A DNA stretch of 64,000 nucleotides, taken from assembly GCA_958296175.1 (NCBI GenBank), contig OY282448.1, forward strand, positions 620,001 through 684,000, read 5' to 3'. The position numbers and the translations under genes are program-made. This document shows, in pieces, positions 9,370 through 19,804 of the stretch (the stretch's first letter is position 1; each line of letters begins with the position of its first letter). Source of the stretch: an uncultured Chloroflexota bacterium (GTDB lineage Bacteria; Chloroflexota; UBA11872). The notes under the pieces were generated by a model, which saw only the letters and a program-made list of their open reading frames with translations, ran no database searches and had not been told where the DNA came from.

Positions 9370-9399
9370 TTGAGTCACCGCGGGCGAGTCGGCTATGAT
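9370..9399 (+). promoter_or_regulatory. groES-groEL promoter
   Basis: A sigma-70-type promoter can be read as -35 TTGAGT (9370-9375) and -10 TATGAT (9394-9399) with an 18-bp spacer. The CIRCE operator begins at the end of the -10 box, so a bound repressor would block the transcription start. Confidence 0.7.
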
Positions 9400-9425
9400 T
9401 AGCAATCGCTGCCCTCGACTGCTAA
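9399..9425 (+). promoter_or_regulatory. CIRCE operator (HrcA binding site)
   Basis: The inverted repeat has arms TTAGCAATC (9399-9407) and GACTGCTAA (9417-9425) separated by exactly 9 bp. The CIRCE consensus is TTAGCACTC-N9-GAGTGCTAA, so 16 of 18 arm positions match. Its place at the groES promoter is the classical position for HrcA repression of chaperonin genes. hrcA itself is not in this window. Confidence 0.92.
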
Positions 9426-9499
9426 CTCACCTCGGCAGCTGGAGTTCACAACGGCGCACGGAATCCGATCCTGCGTCGGACTGCGATGGAGGAGATTGC

Positions 9500-9802
9500 A
9501 TGGCCAAGGTCGCAACCAACGTCAAGCCGCTTGGCGACCGCGTGCTCATTCAGCCGGAAGACCGCGAAGCCACCACGGCCAGCGGCCTGGTGCTTCCCGA
9601 CACGGCCAAGGAAAAGCCGCAGGAAGGCACCGTGCTGGCGGTGGGCGCCGGTCGCACGACGGACGACGGCGCCACGATTCCGTTGGAAATCAAGGAAGGC
9701 GACAAGGTCCTGTACGCCAAGTACGCCGGGACCGAGTTGCGCCTGGATGACGAGGATTACCTCATCGTCAGCGAGCGCGACATCCTCGCCATCATCAGCT
9801 AA
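9500..9802 (+). CDS. groES: Co-chaperonin GroES
   Basis: This is a 100-residue Hsp10 that caps the GroEL cage during protein folding. The strand [16 protein letters not shown] is the GroES signature, the mobile-loop region [20 protein letters not shown] is intact, and the end [15 protein letters not shown] is typical. A strong GGAGGAG precedes the ATG. It is the first gene of a heat-shock operon under CIRCE control, with groEL only 7 bp downstream. Confidence 0.97.
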   Translation: MAKVATNVKPLGDRVLIQPEDREATTASGLVLPDTAKEKPQEGTVLAVGAGRTTDDGATIPLEIKEGDKVLYAKYAGTELRLDDEDYLIVSERDILAIIS

Positions 9803-9809
9803 CCCTCGC

Positions 9810-11498
<1,689 letters not shown>

Positions 11499-11524
11499 CC
11501 GTCCCAGGCGCCCCACGCCGCACC

Positions 11525-12721
11525 GTGGCTGATCGCTTTGACTTCGCCCCGCTGCTGAGCGGCGACGCCCAACGCCGCGCCGCGCCGGGGCGCCTGGTCT
11601 CGGCGTCCGACGCGCCCGCCGACGTCGTGGCCGACCTGGTGGTGGGGCAGCCCGCCCCCGAAGCGCTGCCGCTGCAAGCCATGGTGGAAGCCGCCCAGAC
11701 CAGCCTGCCCGACAACCCGGCCGCCCTGCTCTACGGCCGCCGCCAGGGGCACCTGGAGCTGGTGGACGCGGTGCGCGAGAAGCTGCGCGTGTTCGAAGGG
11801 CTGGACGTCGACCGCGACCAGATCCTCATCACCAACGGCTCCAGCCAAGCTCTGGACATGGTGCTGCGCGCCTTCGTCGACCGCGGCCAGCTGGTGGCGC
11901 TGGACGAAGCCTCGTTCGGCGCCCTCTTCGTGCACCGCGTCACCGACCGCGGCGCGCATGTTCCCTGGGACGCGCAGGGTCCCCGCGCCGACGATCTCGC
12001 CCGCCTGTTCGAAACGGAACGACCGGCGCTGTTCTACACCATCCCCACCTTCCAGAACCCCATGGGCGCCACCACCAGCCTGGCGCGCCGCCGCGAGCTG
12101 CTGGACCTCTGCCGCCGCCACCAGGTCCCCGTGCTGGAAGACGACGCCTATTACGAGCTGCACTACGACGGCGAGCGGCCGCCCTCCCTCTACGAGCTGG
12201 ACGGCGGCACGGGGCTGGTGGTGCGCGCGGGCACGTTCTCCAAGATTCTGGGCGCGGGCATCCGCCTGGGCTGGATTCTCACCGCGGCCCCGCTGGCCGA
12301 GCGCATCCTGCCGCTCAAACCCGACGGCGGCACCAGCCCGTTTTCCTCCACGCTGGCCGCCGCCTTTATGCGCCGGCACATGCGCGAGCAGATGACGCGC
12401 CTCTGCGCCATCTACGGCGCGCGCCGCGACCTGATGCTGGAAACGCTGGACGAACACGTGGGCGCTCGGGCGCGCTGGAGCCGGCCCAACGGCGGCTTTT
12501 TCGTCTGGCTCACGCTGCAACGTCCCGAGCTCGCCGCCGAGGTCATCGACCGCTGCCGGCGCAACCGCGTGCTGGTGCGCGGCGGCGCGGAGTTCCGCAT
12601 GGACGGCAATGATCTGGGCGCCATCCGCCTGGCCTTCAGCCACGCGCCAACCGCCGACATCCAGGCCGGCGTGGAAGTCCTGGGCCGCGCCATCGCCGCC
12701 GCCGCCGCCGCCAACCCGTGA
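11525..12721 (+). CDS. PLP-dependent aminotransferase, class I/II (MocR/LysN-like fold)
   Basis: The protein of about 398 residues is a fold-type I aminotransferase. The segments LYGRRQGHLELVDAV and LITNGSSQALDM, the cofactor-binding YTIPTFQNPMG and EDDAYYELHYDG, and the PLP lysine in TFSKILGAGIRLGW match 2-aminoadipate or multi-substrate aminotransferases. There is no N-terminal HTH domain, so it is an enzyme rather than a MocR regulator. It starts with GTG and its stop overlaps the next gene's GTG. Its neighbours are two 2-hydroxyacid dehydrogenases, so it may interconvert amino and keto acids. Confidence 0.87.
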   Translation: MADRFDFAPLLSGDAQRRAAPGRLVSASDAPADVVADLVVGQPAPEALPLQAMVEAAQTSLPDNPAALLYGRRQGHLELVDAVREKLRVFEGLDVDRDQILITNGSSQALDMVLRAFVDRGQLVALDEASFGALFVHRVTDRGAHVPWDAQGPRADDLARLFETERPALFYTIPTFQNPMGATTSLARRRELLDLCRRHQVPVLEDDAYYELHYDGERPPSLYELDGGTGLVVRAGTFSKILGAGIRLGWILTAAPLAERILPLKPDGGTSPFSSTLAAAFMRRHMREQMTRLCAIYGARRDLMLETLDEHVGARARWSRPNGGFFVWLTLQRPELAAEVIDRCRRNRVLVRGGAEFRMDGNDLGAIRLAFSHAPTADIQAGVEVLGRAIAAAAAANP

Positions 12722-13782
12722 CCGCGGCCTTCGCCCAGGCCAAACCCGGCCCGCGCGTGCCCATGCCGCGCATGCACGCCTTCGCCCGCCAGGTCATGCA
12801 GGCCGCCGGCGCGCCCCAGGATCGAGCCGGCCTGATTGCCGACGTGCTGGTGGAAGCCGACGCGCGCGGCGTGTTCTCGCACGGGATCACGCGCCTGACG
12901 CCCTACACGGACGAAATCCGCACCGGCCTGGTCGTGCCCGCGGCCGAGGTCCTGCCGTTGCGCGAACGCCCGGCCACCGCCGCGCTGGACGCCCAGGGCG
13001 CGCCCGGCGCCGTGTCGGCGCAGGCCGCCATGACGCGCGCCATCGAGCTGGCGCACGCCGGCGGCGTCGGCGTGGTCAGCGTGCGCAACGGCCGCCACTT
13101 CGGCCCCGCCGCCCACTGGGCGCTGCAAGCCGTGGACGCTGGCTGTATCGCCTTCGTCACCAGCAGCGGCGGCGGCGCGTCCGGCGTGCTGGCCTACGGC
13201 AGCCGCGCCCCTGCCCTCACCAACGGTCCCATCGCCTGGGCGATTCCCGCCGGCCGCCGCCATCCCGTCGTGGCCGACATGGCCGTGGGCTTCTCCGCCC
13301 TGGGCAAAGTGCGCGTGGCCGCCGCCACCGGCCAGGCCATCCCCGCCGACGTGGGCGTGGACGCCGACGGCGCCCCCACCACCGACCCAGCCCAGCTGGT
13401 CTGGCTGAACCCCTTCGCGGGGCCCAAAGGCTTCGGCCTGGGCATCGTGATGGAAACGCTGGCCGGCATCATCGCGGGCGCCACCCCGGCCGTGAACCGC
13501 GGCCCCGAGCATCCGGGCGTCGTTGGCCAGGTGTTCGCGGTGGTACACATCGAAGCCTTCCGCCCGCTGGCCGACGTTGCCGCCGACGTCGACCGCACCA
13601 TCGACGCCATCCACGCGCTGCGCCCCGCCGAAGGCTTCCAGCGCGTGCTGGTGCCGGGCGAACCGGAATGGCTCAACCGCGCCCAGGCGCAGGCGCACGG
13701 CATCGGCTATCCGCGCGGCCTGCTCGACGCCGTGGCGCACACCGCCGCGCAGTACGGCGTTGCCCCGGTGTGGGACGCATGA
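12718..13782 (+). CDS. Ldh2/YlbC-family malate/L-lactate-type dehydrogenase (copy 1)
   Basis: This 354-residue NAD(P)-dependent 2-hydroxyacid oxidoreductase belongs to the Ldh2/MDH-like fold, which is unrelated to classical LDH. Family marks are the early GVFSHGITRL (catalytic His region), NGRHFGPAAHWALQAVDAG, TNGPIAWAIPAG and the Lys in GPKGFGLGI. Members reduce 2-keto acids such as oxaloacetate, sulfopyruvate, ureidoglycolate or delta-1-piperideine-2-carboxylate; the substrate is not certain here. It overlaps both neighbours by 4 bp in an aminotransferase-Ldh2-Ldh2 unit. Confidence 0.87.
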   Translation: MTAAFAQAKPGPRVPMPRMHAFARQVMQAAGAPQDRAGLIADVLVEADARGVFSHGITRLTPYTDEIRTGLVVPAAEVLPLRERPATAALDAQGAPGAVSAQAAMTRAIELAHAGGVGVVSVRNGRHFGPAAHWALQAVDAGCIAFVTSSGGGASGVLAYGSRAPALTNGPIAWAIPAGRRHPVVADMAVGFSALGKVRVAAATGQAIPADVGVDADGAPTTDPAQLVWLNPFAGPKGFGLGIVMETLAGIIAGATPAVNRGPEHPGVVGQVFAVVHIEAFRPLADVAADVDRTIDAIHALRPAEGFQRVLVPGEPEWLNRAQAQAHGIGYPRGLLDAVAHTAAQYGVAPVWDA

Positions 13783-14849
13783 GCGAGCGGCTGCACTACG
13801 CCAGCGGCGGCCCGCGCGTGCCCGCCCCGGCCATGCACACCTTCGCCGCCGCGGCCTTCGCCGCCGTGGGCGTGCCCGACGACGACGCGGCGTTCGTGGC
13901 CCAGACCCTGGTGCACGCGGACCTGCGCGGCGTGCACTCGCACGGGCTGCGGCTGATGCCCGGCTACCTGGACCAACTGGCCGACGGCGTGATCGAGGCG
14001 GCCCCGACCATCCAGAATCTGAGCACGGCCCCAGGCGCCGCGGCGCTGGCCGGAGACCGCTCCCTGGGCCAGATCGGCGCGCGCGCGGGCATGCGGGCCG
14101 CCATCGACATCGCCCGTCAGCGCGGGGCGGGCGCGGCGTCCGTCGCGGACACCGGCCACTTCGGCGCCGCCGCCTTCTGGGCGCTGCAAGCCGCCGACGC
14201 CGGCCTGATCGGCATGGCCACCAGCAACATGGCCGGCCCCTGCATGCTGGCCCACGGCAGCCGAGAACCCGCCAGCGGCAACACCCCGCTCGCCTGGGCC
14301 TTCCCCAGCGGCGACCCCTACCCCACGGTGCTGGACATGGCCGCCGGCGCCTACGCCCTGGGCAAACTGCACCTGGCGGCCACCGTGTCCGACACCCTCC
14401 CCGCCGGCGCGGCCGCCGACGCCGACGGCGCCCCCACCACCAGCGCGGCCCAGCTGGCCTACGTGCTCCCCGCCGGCGGCCCCAAGGGATACGGCGTGGG
14501 GCTGGCGCACGACCTCATCGCCGGCGTGCTCAGCGGCGACGGCGCCACGCTCACCAAAGGACCCTACGACCCGGCCGCCGGGCCGCGCGGCAGCCTGTTC
14601 TTTATGGCCATCGATGTCGAAGCCTTCCTGCCGCTGCGCGACTTCCACGCCGCCATGCGCCGCCAGACCGACGCCGTCAACGCCCTGCCCCCCGCCGAAG
14701 GCGTCACCCGCGTCCAGATGCCCGGCCAACCCGAATGGGACGCCTACCGAACCAACACCGCCCACGGCATCGCCTATCCCCCCGGCGTGCTCGAATCCCT
14801 CACCCCCGCCGCCGCCCGCCTCGACCTCCCCACCCCCTGGCGCCCCTGA
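13779..14849 (+). CDS. Ldh2/YlbC-family malate/L-lactate-type dehydrogenase (copy 2)
   Basis: This tandem paralogue of the preceding gene has 356 residues and an ATGA overlap. It keeps the family marks GVHSHGLRLMPGY, DTGHFGAAAFWALQAADAG, GNTPLAWAFPSGDP and GPKGYGVGLAHD. Differences in the substrate loop, such as SREPASGNTP against SRAPALTNGP in copy 1, suggest distinct substrates or co-expressed subunits. It ends the operon and is followed by a repeat-bearing spacer. Confidence 0.87.
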   Translation: MSERLHYASGGPRVPAPAMHTFAAAAFAAVGVPDDDAAFVAQTLVHADLRGVHSHGLRLMPGYLDQLADGVIEAAPTIQNLSTAPGAAALAGDRSLGQIGARAGMRAAIDIARQRGAGAASVADTGHFGAAAFWALQAADAGLIGMATSNMAGPCMLAHGSREPASGNTPLAWAFPSGDPYPTVLDMAAGAYALGKLHLAATVSDTLPAGAAADADGAPTTSAAQLAYVLPAGGPKGYGVGLAHDLIAGVLSGDGATLTKGPYDPAAGPRGSLFFMAIDVEAFLPLRDFHAAMRRQTDAVNALPPAEGVTRVQMPGQPEWDAYRTNTAHGIAYPPGVLESLTPAAARLDLPTPWRP

Positions 14850-15421
14850 CCTCCACCCCAGCCGCCAGAGGCGCCGCGCCGCGGTTCGCCGCCAGCGGCC
14901 GGTGACGCCCAGCCCACCGCCAACGGTGCGCCGAGCTGCCCGTTGCCAGCGGTGAGCCGAGCTGCATGCCGCCAGCAGCGAGTGGCCAGCGGTTAGCGAC
15001 CGGCAGCCACCACAAACGCCTTCTTCCTCTTTCTCTCCCTCTTCCTCTTTCCCCTCTCCCTCGAGGGAGAGGGCAGGGTGAGGGTGAGAAGCCGGCGGCG
15101 ACTCCCCGCGCAGGAACGAAGCCCACGGCCGCCAGCATCAGCGCCGCCCGCCGCCCAGCTTCGCCCCCGCGCACCGGGCCCAATGTTCACCACTGCGGCA
15201 CCACTGCCACAATCGTGCGCTTCGCCCCCGCGCACCAAGCTCGATGGCCGCACCGCACGGGGCAGCTCGGCGCGCCGAGCCTTTGCCCCCGCGCGAGGCG
15301 ATTCGCTGCCGCCCAAGCGCGAGAGACCGAGTACTGCCGCCTTCGCCCCCTGAGAGGCGGGCCGCCCCTCCAACCCTGCGCGTCACACACGCAGATTTTC
15401 TGAGATTCTTCGTCACAAACC
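14850..15421. other. Long intergenic spacer with low-complexity and repeat sequence
   Basis: No convincing coding frame lies between the Ldh2 operon and the hsp20 promoter. The spacer holds degenerate copies of a GCCAGCGG motif near 14880-15000, a palindromic repeat near 15049-15090, and several spaced copies of TTCGCCCCCGCGCAC between about 15160 and 15350. It looks like decayed sequence. Confidence 0.6.
15049..15090. repeat. REP-like palindrome (copy 1)
   Basis: CCCTCTCCCTCGAGGGAGAGGG is followed by a CAGGGTGAGGG tail. The same stem plus tail recurs near 23732, 50624, 57130, 62591 and 62712 with different central bases, so it is a dispersed extragenic repeat family. Confidence 0.8.
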
Positions 15422-15422
15422 C

Positions 15423-15474
15423 TTGACAGTCCACCACTCAACTCATATGCTTCTCTCGTAAGCAATTCCTGCTT
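15423..15474 (+). promoter_or_regulatory. hsp20 promoter with dyad at the start site
   Basis: A perfect -35 TTGACA (15423-15428) and -10 TATGCT (15446-15451) are separated by 17 bp. Just downstream, at the expected start of transcription, lies a dyad AAGCA-N5-TGCTT (15460-15474). It is not a CIRCE element. It may be an operator for a different heat-shock repressor or a leader hairpin close to the ribosome-binding site. Confidence 0.65.
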
Positions 15475-15492
15475 GCTGTTGGAGGTATCGCA

Positions 15493-15945
15493 ATGCAGCA
15501 CATCGTTCGCCGCGGGCGGCCCCTGGCGCGCCAGCACGACCTGTTCGCGCCGTTCTTCGCCGACGACTGGTTCTTCCGGCCGTTCCGGCTGGCGTTCCCC
15601 GACGCGGAGGCGGAGGGCTGGCGGCCGCCGGTCGACGTGGAGGAGACCGACACCGAGATCGTCGTGCGCGCGTCGGCCCCCGGCTACGCGCCGGAGGACA
15701 TCACGGTGACCACCGACGACGGCGACCTCGTCATCGAGGGCGCGCGCGACGCCGCGCGGGACGACGAGGACGCGCGCTACGTGGTGCGCGAGCGGCGCTC
15801 GGGGCGCTTCTACCGCCGCATCCCCCTGCCCGCGGCCGTCGCCGCCGCCGACGCCAGCGCGCGCTACGCGCAAGGCGTCCTGACCGTGCGCATCCCCAAG
15901 GCCGCCGAGGCCCGCACCACCGCGATCGAGGTCGAAAGCGCCTGA
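15493..15945 (+). CDS. Small heat-shock protein Hsp20/alpha-crystallin
   Basis: This 150-residue holdase chaperone prevents protein aggregation. The alpha-crystallin domain spans about residues 40-145, from PPVDVEETDTEIVVRASAPG to the signature YAQGVLTVRIPK. GGAGG lies seven bases before the ATG. It is monocistronic, with its own promoter upstream and a strong hairpin downstream. The N-terminal arm is rich in Phe, as usual for substrate binding. Confidence 0.93.
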   Translation: MQHIVRRGRPLARQHDLFAPFFADDWFFRPFRLAFPDAEAEGWRPPVDVEETDTEIVVRASAPGYAPEDITVTTDDGDLVIEGARDAARDDEDARYVVRERRSGRFYRRIPLPAAVAAADASARYAQGVLTVRIPKAAEARTTAIEVESA

Positions 15946-15952
15946 CCCCCGC

Positions 15953-15986
15953 GGCCCGGCCTGCCCACCCGCGGGCAGGCCGGGCC
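15953..15986 (+). terminator. Strong GC-rich hairpin after hsp20
   Basis: A perfect 14-bp stem, GGCCCGGCCTGCCC pairing with GGGCAGGCCGGGCC, has a 6-nt loop and lies 8 bp after the hsp20 stop. It has no clean T tract, only a pyrimidine-rich CTCCTTCCTTTC. It most likely ends the hsp20 transcript. The remaining spacer to 16242 shows no gene. Confidence 0.7.
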
Positions 15987-16242
15987 CTCGCCCCTCCTTC
16001 CTTTCAGCGGCCGGTGCGCCGCCCGTCATTCCCGCGAACAGCCGCCTCCGCCCGTCTCTGCCTGCCGCCAAGCCAAGAACCCCCCGCTGACGGCAGCCAT
16101 GCCCTGCCCCCTGCCCGCCTCCGCCTCGCCTCTGCCTGCCCCGTGAGCGAGACGGGACCGTGGTGCTTGGGTTCGTTGTGGAACCGTACCCGCCGCCCAG
16201 GCGCGTTAGGCTTGCGTCCCCGTTATTTCAGCGAGCGATGCC

Positions 16243-17463
16243 GTGGGGTCCGAATCTGCCGCCGTGTGCCTGCGCTGCGTGGATTGCGCGGCCGACCACG
16301 CGCTGGAATACCGGCTGGCCTGCGCGGCGTGCGGCGGGTTGCTGGAGATCGTTTACGACCTGGCGCGGCTGGCGGACGCGCCGCTGACGCAGGCGGGGCG
16401 CACGGGGGTGTGGCGCTTTGCGGCCTGGATGCCGGTGCACGACGCCGCCAACTTCGTGACCCTGGGCGAGGAGCCGACGCCGCTGCTGGCGGCGCCGCGG
16501 CTGGGCGCGGCGCTTGGCATTCCCCGACTCTGGCTGAAGTTCGAGGGCGCGCTGCCCACGGGCACGGTCAAAGACCGCTCCAGCCAGACCGCCGTGGCCT
16601 GCGCGCGGCAGTTTGGATTCGACGCCGTGGGCGTGGTCTCCACCGGCAACGCGGCCTCGTCCATCGCCACCTACGCCGCCCGCGCCGGGCTGCGCGGGGT
16701 GGTGTGCTGCTACACGCGCAGCACGGCGGCCAAGATGGCGCACCTGCACGGCGTGGCCAGCAGCGTGGTGTGGTACGACGGCGTGTACGACGACATGATT
16801 CGGCCGTTCGACGAGGCGGTGGAACGCCGCTGGCTGTTCGACGGCGGCGCAACGCGCAACGCCTTCAAGCAAGAAGGCAAGAAGACGGTGGCGCTGGAAG
16901 TCTTCGACCAGCTGGGGCGCGCGCCGGACTACATGGTGTATCCGGTGGGCATGGGCGAGACGCTGCTGGCGGGGCAGCGCGCCTGGAAGGCGCTGGAAGC
17001 CATGGGCCGCATCGCGCGCGCGCCGCGCCCGGTGTCGGCGCAGTCCCGCGAGGCCAACACCATTGCGGAGGCCTGGCGCTCGGGCGGCCCGCTGCGCCCC
17101 AAGACCATTGGCTACACGGTGGCCGAAGGCACGGCCGTGGGCGACATGGGCGCCAAAGGCCGCCTGACGCTGCGCCGCATTCGCGAACAGGACGGCCTGG
17201 CCGGCGACGCGGCGGACGAGGAAACGCTGGCCATGCAGCGCCGCCTGGCGCGCACGGAGGGCCTCTGGGCCGGTCCCACCGGCGCCGTGCCGCTGGCCGC
17301 GGCGGCGCGCCTGGCGCGCGAGGGAGCGCTGGACCCCGACGCGGAGGTGGTCTGCATGGTGTCCGAATCGGGCCTGAAGGGCGACTGGCCCGCGCCGGAC
17401 GTGCGGGGGCAGCAGCCGAGTTTGGACGTGATTCGGCGCGCCCTGGGGCGCGGGGATTGCTGA
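16243..17463 (+). CDS. thrC: Threonine synthase
   Basis: This 406-residue PLP enzyme converts O-phospho-homoserine to threonine. An N-terminal zinc-ribbon-like segment (CLRCVDC and CAACGG) is followed by the fold-type II core: the PLP lysine in GTVKDRSS, the cofactor-phosphate loop VSTGNAASS, and YPVGMGETLLAG. The overall pattern matches the archaeal/Chloroflexota ThrC branch. Start is a GTG at 16243. Cysteate synthase-like or other PLP lyases of the same fold are a less likely alternative. Confidence 0.85.
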   Translation: MGSESAAVCLRCVDCAADHALEYRLACAACGGLLEIVYDLARLADAPLTQAGRTGVWRFAAWMPVHDAANFVTLGEEPTPLLAAPRLGAALGIPRLWLKFEGALPTGTVKDRSSQTAVACARQFGFDAVGVVSTGNAASSIATYAARAGLRGVVCCYTRSTAAKMAHLHGVASSVVWYDGVYDDMIRPFDEAVERRWLFDGGATRNAFKQEGKKTVALEVFDQLGRAPDYMVYPVGMGETLLAGQRAWKALEAMGRIARAPRPVSAQSREANTIAEAWRSGGPLRPKTIGYTVAEGTAVGDMGAKGRLTLRRIREQDGLAGDAADEETLAMQRRLARTEGLWAGPTGAVPLAAAARLAREGALDPDAEVVCMVSESGLKGDWPAPDVRGQQPSLDVIRRALGRGDC

Positions 17464-17641
17464 TCGTGGGTCGTGGATTGGCGCTTGTGGACGGCGGATC
17501 GACGAGAACGAGCGTCCACAAGGGCGGGAAGGAAAGCGCGTAGGCAGGCGGTTCTCCGGCGGGCGCGCGGGGCGTGGTTCGGGAACACGGACAGCAATGC
17601 CTGCAGCCGCGAATCTGGGCCCGCCGGGTGTCCCTCGCCCT

Positions 17642-17798
17642 CTAGAAGGCTGCGTCCCTGGATTCGTGCGGCCCAAGCCACCGGCCATTCCGACGCGGGG
17701 CGCCGCCCCTGCCCGCTCCGTCGTTGCAGTGTCCGCACGCGGCCTCCGTGCACCAGCGCCTTGTCGTTTGGCCAGTTCTCGTAGACCCAGAACCGCAT
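17642..17798 (-). pseudogene. Frameshifted small CxxC protein (YENW motif) remnant
   Basis: On the minus strand an ATG at 17798 opens with MRFWVYENW followed by NDKALVH. At about 17748 the sense jumps to another frame, which continues TEAACGHCNDGAGRG and then NGRWLGPHESRDAAF before a stop at 17642. Joined, the two parts resemble small zinc-ribbon-like proteins that I recall with a YENW start and a CxxCN core. Restoring one frame needs two extra bases. It lies in the 500-bp gap between thrC and the cupin gene, where I see nothing else. Confidence 0.55.
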
Positions 17799-17961
17799 GA
17801 CGTCTCGCTTCTGAACCGTATGGCGTACGGCGATTCTGCGCCTCGCCGACCTGTGCGTCCCGACGAATGGCCCGGCCCCGCGGTGTTCCCGAGCCGACAG
17901 GGCGGGGCGAGGGGTTGCGACAATGGCGGGGCGAGGGACTTTTTAGGGAAGGAGCGAAAGC

Positions 17962-18288
17962 GTGCCTACGACTTCGCGGGAGCAGCGGCCTTTGGTCGAG
18001 ATGATGGCGGGGGTGCGGCGGCGGTCGATGCTGTGGGGCGACGCGCTGCTGCTGGCCGAGATTCATCTGGAGACGGGCGGCGTCGTTCCCCGCCACGACC
18101 ACCCCTACGAACAGATTGGCTATTGCATCGAGGGAACGTTCGAGCTCGACATTGGGGGCGAGGTGCACGCCATCGGGCCGGGCGGCTCGTGGCTGGTGCC
18201 GTCGGGCGTTCCCCACGAGGCCGCGGCCACCAGCCCCTGCTTCCTGGTCGAGGTCTGGAGCCCGGCGCGGGACGACTACAAGGACTGA
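17962..18288 (+). CDS. Cupin-domain protein
   Basis: This is a single beta-barrel cupin of 108 residues. Cupin motif 1 is PRHDHPYEQIGYCIEG (two His, one Glu as probable metal ligands) and motif 2 is VPSGVPHEA (third His). The GTG start follows a GGGAAGGAG site seven bases upstream. Proteins like this bind a metal and act as small dioxygenases, isomerases or sensors; no specific function can be assigned. Confidence 0.8.
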   Translation: MPTTSREQRPLVEMMAGVRRRSMLWGDALLLAEIHLETGGVVPRHDHPYEQIGYCIEGTFELDIGGEVHAIGPGGSWLVPSGVPHEAAATSPCFLVEVWSPARDDYKD

Positions 18289-18337
18289 GCGCGCCCGTTC
18301 CTCCGGCGGCCGGCGCGGCTCGACGGCGGCGGCGGCC

Positions 18338-19669
18338 GTGACGTCCGGACTGCGCGCGCCCAATCCCCAGGCGGCGCGTACGGCGGGTTCGGCGTCCGCG
18401 CCGCGCACGGCGGGGTCCATCGTGCGCGACAACGGGACGCTGCTGCCGTTCTTGCTGGTGAGCAGCGGCGCCACGTCGGCGTTTCAGCTCGTCATGGCGC
18501 GGCAGTTGGCGCCGGCGGACTACGCGGAGGCGTATGCGGTGCTGGGCGCGCTGTCGCTGCTGGTCACGCCGGCGCAGGTGGTGCAGACGCTGGTGGCGCG
18601 GCGGGCGGCGGCGCTGGCCGCGGCGGGGCGCATCGACGCGCTGCGCCAGACCGCGCGCGCCGCAGTTGGCCGGGTGGGGCTGGCGGCGCTGGCCGCGGCG
18701 CTGCTCATCGCGGCCGGCGCGCCGGTCATCCAGTCGATCTTGCAGCTCGACTCGCCCTGGCCGGTGGCGGCGGCGGGGGCGGCGGCGGGAGTGCTGATCT
18801 TCGAGCCGGTGGCGCGCGGGCTGGTGCAGGGCGCGCGCGACTTCGTGGGCCTGGGCGCTTCGCTGGCCGCGCACGGGCTGGGGCGGCTGATCGTGGGCGC
18901 GGCGGCCGTGTTTGCGGGCGGCGGTCCCACGGGCGCGCTGCTGGCCAGCCCGGCGTCGGCGCTGGGCGGCATCGCGGTCGGCTGGCTGTTCGCGCTGCGC
19001 ATCCTGCGGCGGCCATCCCGCGGCCAGCGCCCCGTGCCGCGTCTGAGCGGGGTTTCCGACCATGCGCGCGTGGCCGTAATCCTGTTTGCGCTGGCGGGGC
19101 TGCTGCATCTGGACGTGCTGGCGGTGAAAGCCGTCTTTCCGGCGCAGACCGCCGCCCAGTACGCGGCGCTGGCGCTGGTGGGGCGCATCGTGTTCTGGGG
19201 CGGCACGGCCGTGGGCGCGGTGCTGCTGCCCTCCGTGGTGTGGCGCGCGGCGACCGGCGCGGGAGTGATGCGCGCCTACCTGGCAAGCCTGGCGCTGATG
19301 GCCGCCATCGCCGGCGGAGCGGCGCTGGTCATCCTGGGGTGGCCGGACGTGGTGTACGGGCTGATTTTTGGCGGCCGCTATCCGCCCTACACCGAGCTGC
19401 TGCCGCTGTACGCGGCGGCGGCGGGGCTGCTGGCGGCGGCGGCGGTGACGGCCAACCTGCACGTGGGCGCAGGGCGCCTGCGCGTGTGGCTGGGCCTGGC
19501 GGTGATTCTGGCCGCCACGGCGGCGGGCTACGCGCTGCACAACGACACGCCGCGCGCGATTCTGACCGTGCTGCTGGTAGGCACCGCAGCGGCGGCGGCG
19601 TACCTGGCGGCGGAGGCGCTGGCGCTGGCGAGGGGAAGCGGAGCGCAGCTTGCGGCGCACGCTGCGTGA
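18338..19669 (+). CDS. Polysaccharide-biosynthesis flippase-like membrane protein (MATE/Wzx fold)
   Basis: This protein of about 443 residues is almost entirely hydrophobic, with around twelve predicted membrane helices. It resembles Wzx-type oligosaccharide flippases: a first helix NGTLLPFLLVSSGATSAFQL followed by ARQLAPADYAEAYAVLGALSLL, as in other members. GTG at 18338 was chosen; GTG at 18422 is possible and would remove an Ala-rich tail. It lies next to a convergent sugar-nucleotide cassette, which fits export of a lipid-linked glycan. Confidence 0.75.
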   Translation: MTSGLRAPNPQAARTAGSASAPRTAGSIVRDNGTLLPFLLVSSGATSAFQLVMARQLAPADYAEAYAVLGALSLLVTPAQVVQTLVARRAAALAAAGRIDALRQTARAAVGRVGLAALAAALLIAAGAPVIQSILQLDSPWPVAAAGAAAGVLIFEPVARGLVQGARDFVGLGASLAAHGLGRLIVGAAAVFAGGGPTGALLASPASALGGIAVGWLFALRILRRPSRGQRPVPRLSGVSDHARVAVILFALAGLLHLDVLAVKAVFPAQTAAQYAALALVGRIVFWGGTAVGAVLLPSVVWRAATGAGVMRAYLASLALMAAIAGGAALVILGWPDVVYGLIFGGRYPPYTELLPLYAAAAGLLAAAAVTANLHVGAGRLRVWLGLAVILAATAAGYALHNDTPRAILTVLLVGTAAAAAYLAAEALALARGSGAQLAAHAA

Positions 19670-19804
19670 ATCGCGGCGCGCAGACGGCGGGCGGCCCCTG
19701 ACCAGCAGCTTGCGGGCCGCGGGCAGCAGGGGGACGGCGGGCGCGGCTGATCATCACGCCGCCGCTGATCACGAACCACGGGCCGCTGGCCGCGGCCCAC
19801 GTCG

